A DNA stretch of 6,655 nucleotides from Desulfobacteraceae bacterium (lineage in GTDB: Bacteria; Desulfobacterota; Desulfobulbia; Desulfobulbales; Desulfobulbaceae): assembly GCA_022837185.1 (NCBI GenBank), contig JALHJD010000172.1, positions 1 to 6,655 on the forward strand, read 5' to 3'. The notes under the pieces were generated by a model. That model did not search any database, was not told the origin of the DNA, and saw nothing but the letters and a program-made list of their open reading frames with translations. A program made the translations under genes and the position numbers. Of the stretch, positions 5,279-6,655 are shown piece after piece. Position 1 is the stretch's first letter; each line of letters starts with the position of its first letter.

Positions 5279-6655
5279 ATGAAGATACTTTTCATCGCTG
5301 CCCAGATCGGCGGGGGCCTGGCCCTGTTTCTGTTCAGCATCTCCATGCTGAGCAACACCTTGAAAAAAATCGCCGGGCACCGCCTCAAATCCCTGCTCGA
5401 AAAGGCCGTCGGCAACCCTGTTAAAGGCGCCCTTACCGGGGCAGCGGTAACCTTTCTGGTCCAGAGTTCCAGCATCACCGTGCTTCTCCTTCTCGGACTG
5501 GTCAATGCCGGGATCATGAACCTGCGGCAGGCGGTGTACGTGATCCTCGGCTCTGAAATCGGCACGACGATCACCGCCCAGATCGTTGCCTTCAAGGTGA
5601 AGGTGCTGTTCTATCCCCTTCTGATGACAGGCTTTGCCCTCAGGGGCCTCTGCTCAAGGGAATCCCTCAGGAATGCCGGCGAAATCCTCTTCTTCCTGGG
5701 CCTGATATTTCTATCAATGTACATCATGACCGAGGGCTCCAGGCCGCTGCGGGACTATCCCGCCGTACTCGACCTGCTCGCCCGTTTCGGCGTCTTTCCG
5801 TTGTACGGCATCCTGATCGGCGCGGCCCTGACGGCCATAACCAGCAGCAGTTCGGCAACGACGAGCCTGGTCATTGCCATGAGCATGGAGAATATAATAG
5901 ACCTCAAGGCGGGCATAGCGCTCATCATCGGCGCCAACATCGGGACCTGCGTACTGGAACTGATCGCCGCCGCCGGAGCAAATACCGCCGCCCGAAGGAC
6001 CGGCATGGCCCAGTTCATGATCAACGTTTTCGGCGCTCTCCTGTTCTTCCCCTTTCTTGACCATTTCGCCCGGATCATCAATCTGACCGCCTCCGAACTT
6101 CCCAGACTGATCGCCAATGCGCACACGGTGTTCAACCTAACCGTCAGTCTGGTTTTCCTTCCCTTTGTCGGGCTGATCATCGCGGTGCTGCAGCGAATGA
6201 TTCCCGGGCGGAAAGAAGTGGAACCATCCCCTTTCGGCGCCCTCGAGGAGAAATTCCTCCAGGTCCCGGCCCTGGCCCTGTACGAGGCGGAAGAAGAGGT
6301 CAACAGGATGGCCTCCATCGCCGGTGAGATGCTCAAGCAGGCGCGCAAGGCCTTTTTCGATCGTGACGACGACGCCGCAGAAAACGTCAGGGACGCCGAA
6401 AATACGGTGGATGCCATCCACGACAGGGTCGGCGCCTACCTGAACAAAATCAGCACCGTCAGGTTGAACGAAAAAGACCGGGCCCAAAAACGGGCCCTGC
6501 TCCACGCCATCACCGACATTGAACGGGTTGCCGACCTGGCGGAAAACATCGCTGAATATGCCCGGGAGGAAAACGTCACTTTTTCCGCCCCGGCCCGCAG
6601 GGAACTGGCGGTGCTGTTTGACCGCGCCGTCCAGGTCTACATCATGGCGGTCACC
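5279..6655 (+). CDS. Na/Pi cotransporter family protein with PhoU-like tail (cut by right edge)
   Basis: 459 residues are visible and no stop occurs before the right edge; the family usually runs to about 530-600. It is a sodium-dependent phosphate transporter-like membrane protein (NptA/YjbB/SLC34-related). Residues about 1-305 hold two related membrane repeats. Repeat 1 has VQSSSITVLLL (61-71) and LGSEIGTTITA (90-100). Repeat 2 has ITSSSSATTSLVIA (187-200) and GANIGTC (218-224). From about 320 onward it is a soluble helical PhoU-like domain, with DIERVADLAENIAEYA (413-428) resembling the PhoU metal-binding helix. The start is ATG at 5279, because MKILFIAAQIGGGLALFLF is the usual opening for this family; an in-frame ATG at 5255 lies directly against GGAAGG with no spacing. 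The Shine-Dalgarno match for 5279 is weak (AGG, 6-nt spacing). It lies 117 nt after the small exported protein gene and may share its promoter. Repeat 1 lacks the usual Asn and repeat 2 the usual Gln in their motifs. Confidence 0.9.
   Translation, partial: MKILFIAAQIGGGLALFLFSISMLSNTLKKIAGHRLKSLLEKAVGNPVKGALTGAAVTFLVQSSSITVLLLLGLVNAGIMNLRQAVYVILGSEIGTTITAQIVAFKVKVLFYPLLMTGFALRGLCSRESLRNAGEILFFLGLIFLSMYIMTEGSRPLRDYPAVLDLLARFGVFPLYGILIGAALTAITSSSSATTSLVIAMSMENIIDLKAGIALIIGANIGTCVLELIAAAGANTAARRTGMAQFMINVFGALLFFPFLDHFARIINLTASELPRLIANAHTVFNLTVSLVFLPFVGLIIAVLQRMIPGRKEVEPSPFGALEEKFLQVPALALYEAEEEVNRMASIAGEMLKQARKAFFDRDDDAAENVRDAENTVDAIHDRVGAYLNKISTVRLNEKDRAQKRALLHAITDIERVADLAENIAEYAREENVTFSAPARRELAVLFDRAVQVYIMAVT

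Noticed and set aside
5755..6417. Minus-strand open frames of 220 and 136 codons opposite the Na/Pi gene
   Set aside because: They lie fully within a plus-strand gene with clear family motifs and have no ribosome binding site or recognisable domain; they are shadow frames.

Overview
The window is GC-rich bacterial DNA packed with membrane transport genes, and no mobile element, RNA gene or CRISPR array was recognised. Gene content (a YbhF/YbhG-type exporter, a DUF389 protein, AzlCD, a Na/Pi cotransporter fused to a PhoU-like tail), codon use and degenerate ACCGTRA heptad repeats would suit a Gram-negative proteobacterium or Desulfobacterota (deltaproteobacterial) genome. That placement is an inference from style, not a taxonomic result. 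The exporter's periplasmic adaptor (YbhG) and the exported protein with a signal peptide are direct support for a Gram-negative cell.

Layout. From position 1 to about 4580 all genes run on the minus strand. In their order of transcription (right to left) these are azlC and azlD (4-bp ATGA overlap, branched-chain amino acid exporter), a 213-bp gap, a DUF389 membrane protein, a 333-bp gap rich in inverted and tandem repeats, then ybhG (membrane-fusion protein) and the N-terminal half of ybhF (tandem-domain ABC ATPase, cut by the left edge). From 4805 to the right edge genes run on the plus strand: a small exported protein with a PEGA-like C-terminal part, then a Na/Pi cotransporter family protein with a PhoU-like tail, cut by the right edge.

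Regulation visible in sequence. The 224-bp region between azlC and the small exported gene is a divergent promoter region. The plus-strand promoter has both consensus hexamers (TTGACA, 18 bp, TATAAT). The minus-strand promoter is TTGTTC, 17 bp, TATTAT, and its position decides the azlC start. The plus-strand gene's Shine-Dalgarno sequence and start codon lie in a perfect 14-bp palindrome. The ybhG upstream region holds two large imperfect hairpins, a 12-bp palindrome and the heptad repeat.

How the genes work together. YbhG and YbhF belong to one exporter, whose YbhS/YbhR permeases should lie just past the left edge. AzlC and AzlD form one two-subunit exporter. The small exported protein and the Na/Pi transporter share a direction and may share the strong promoter. 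I see no convincing evidence of a single new multi-gene system. The best leads are the exported PEGA-like protein paired with a phosphate transporter whose signature motifs are altered, the repeat-dense ybhG leader, and the internal repeat in the uncharacterised DUF389 protein.
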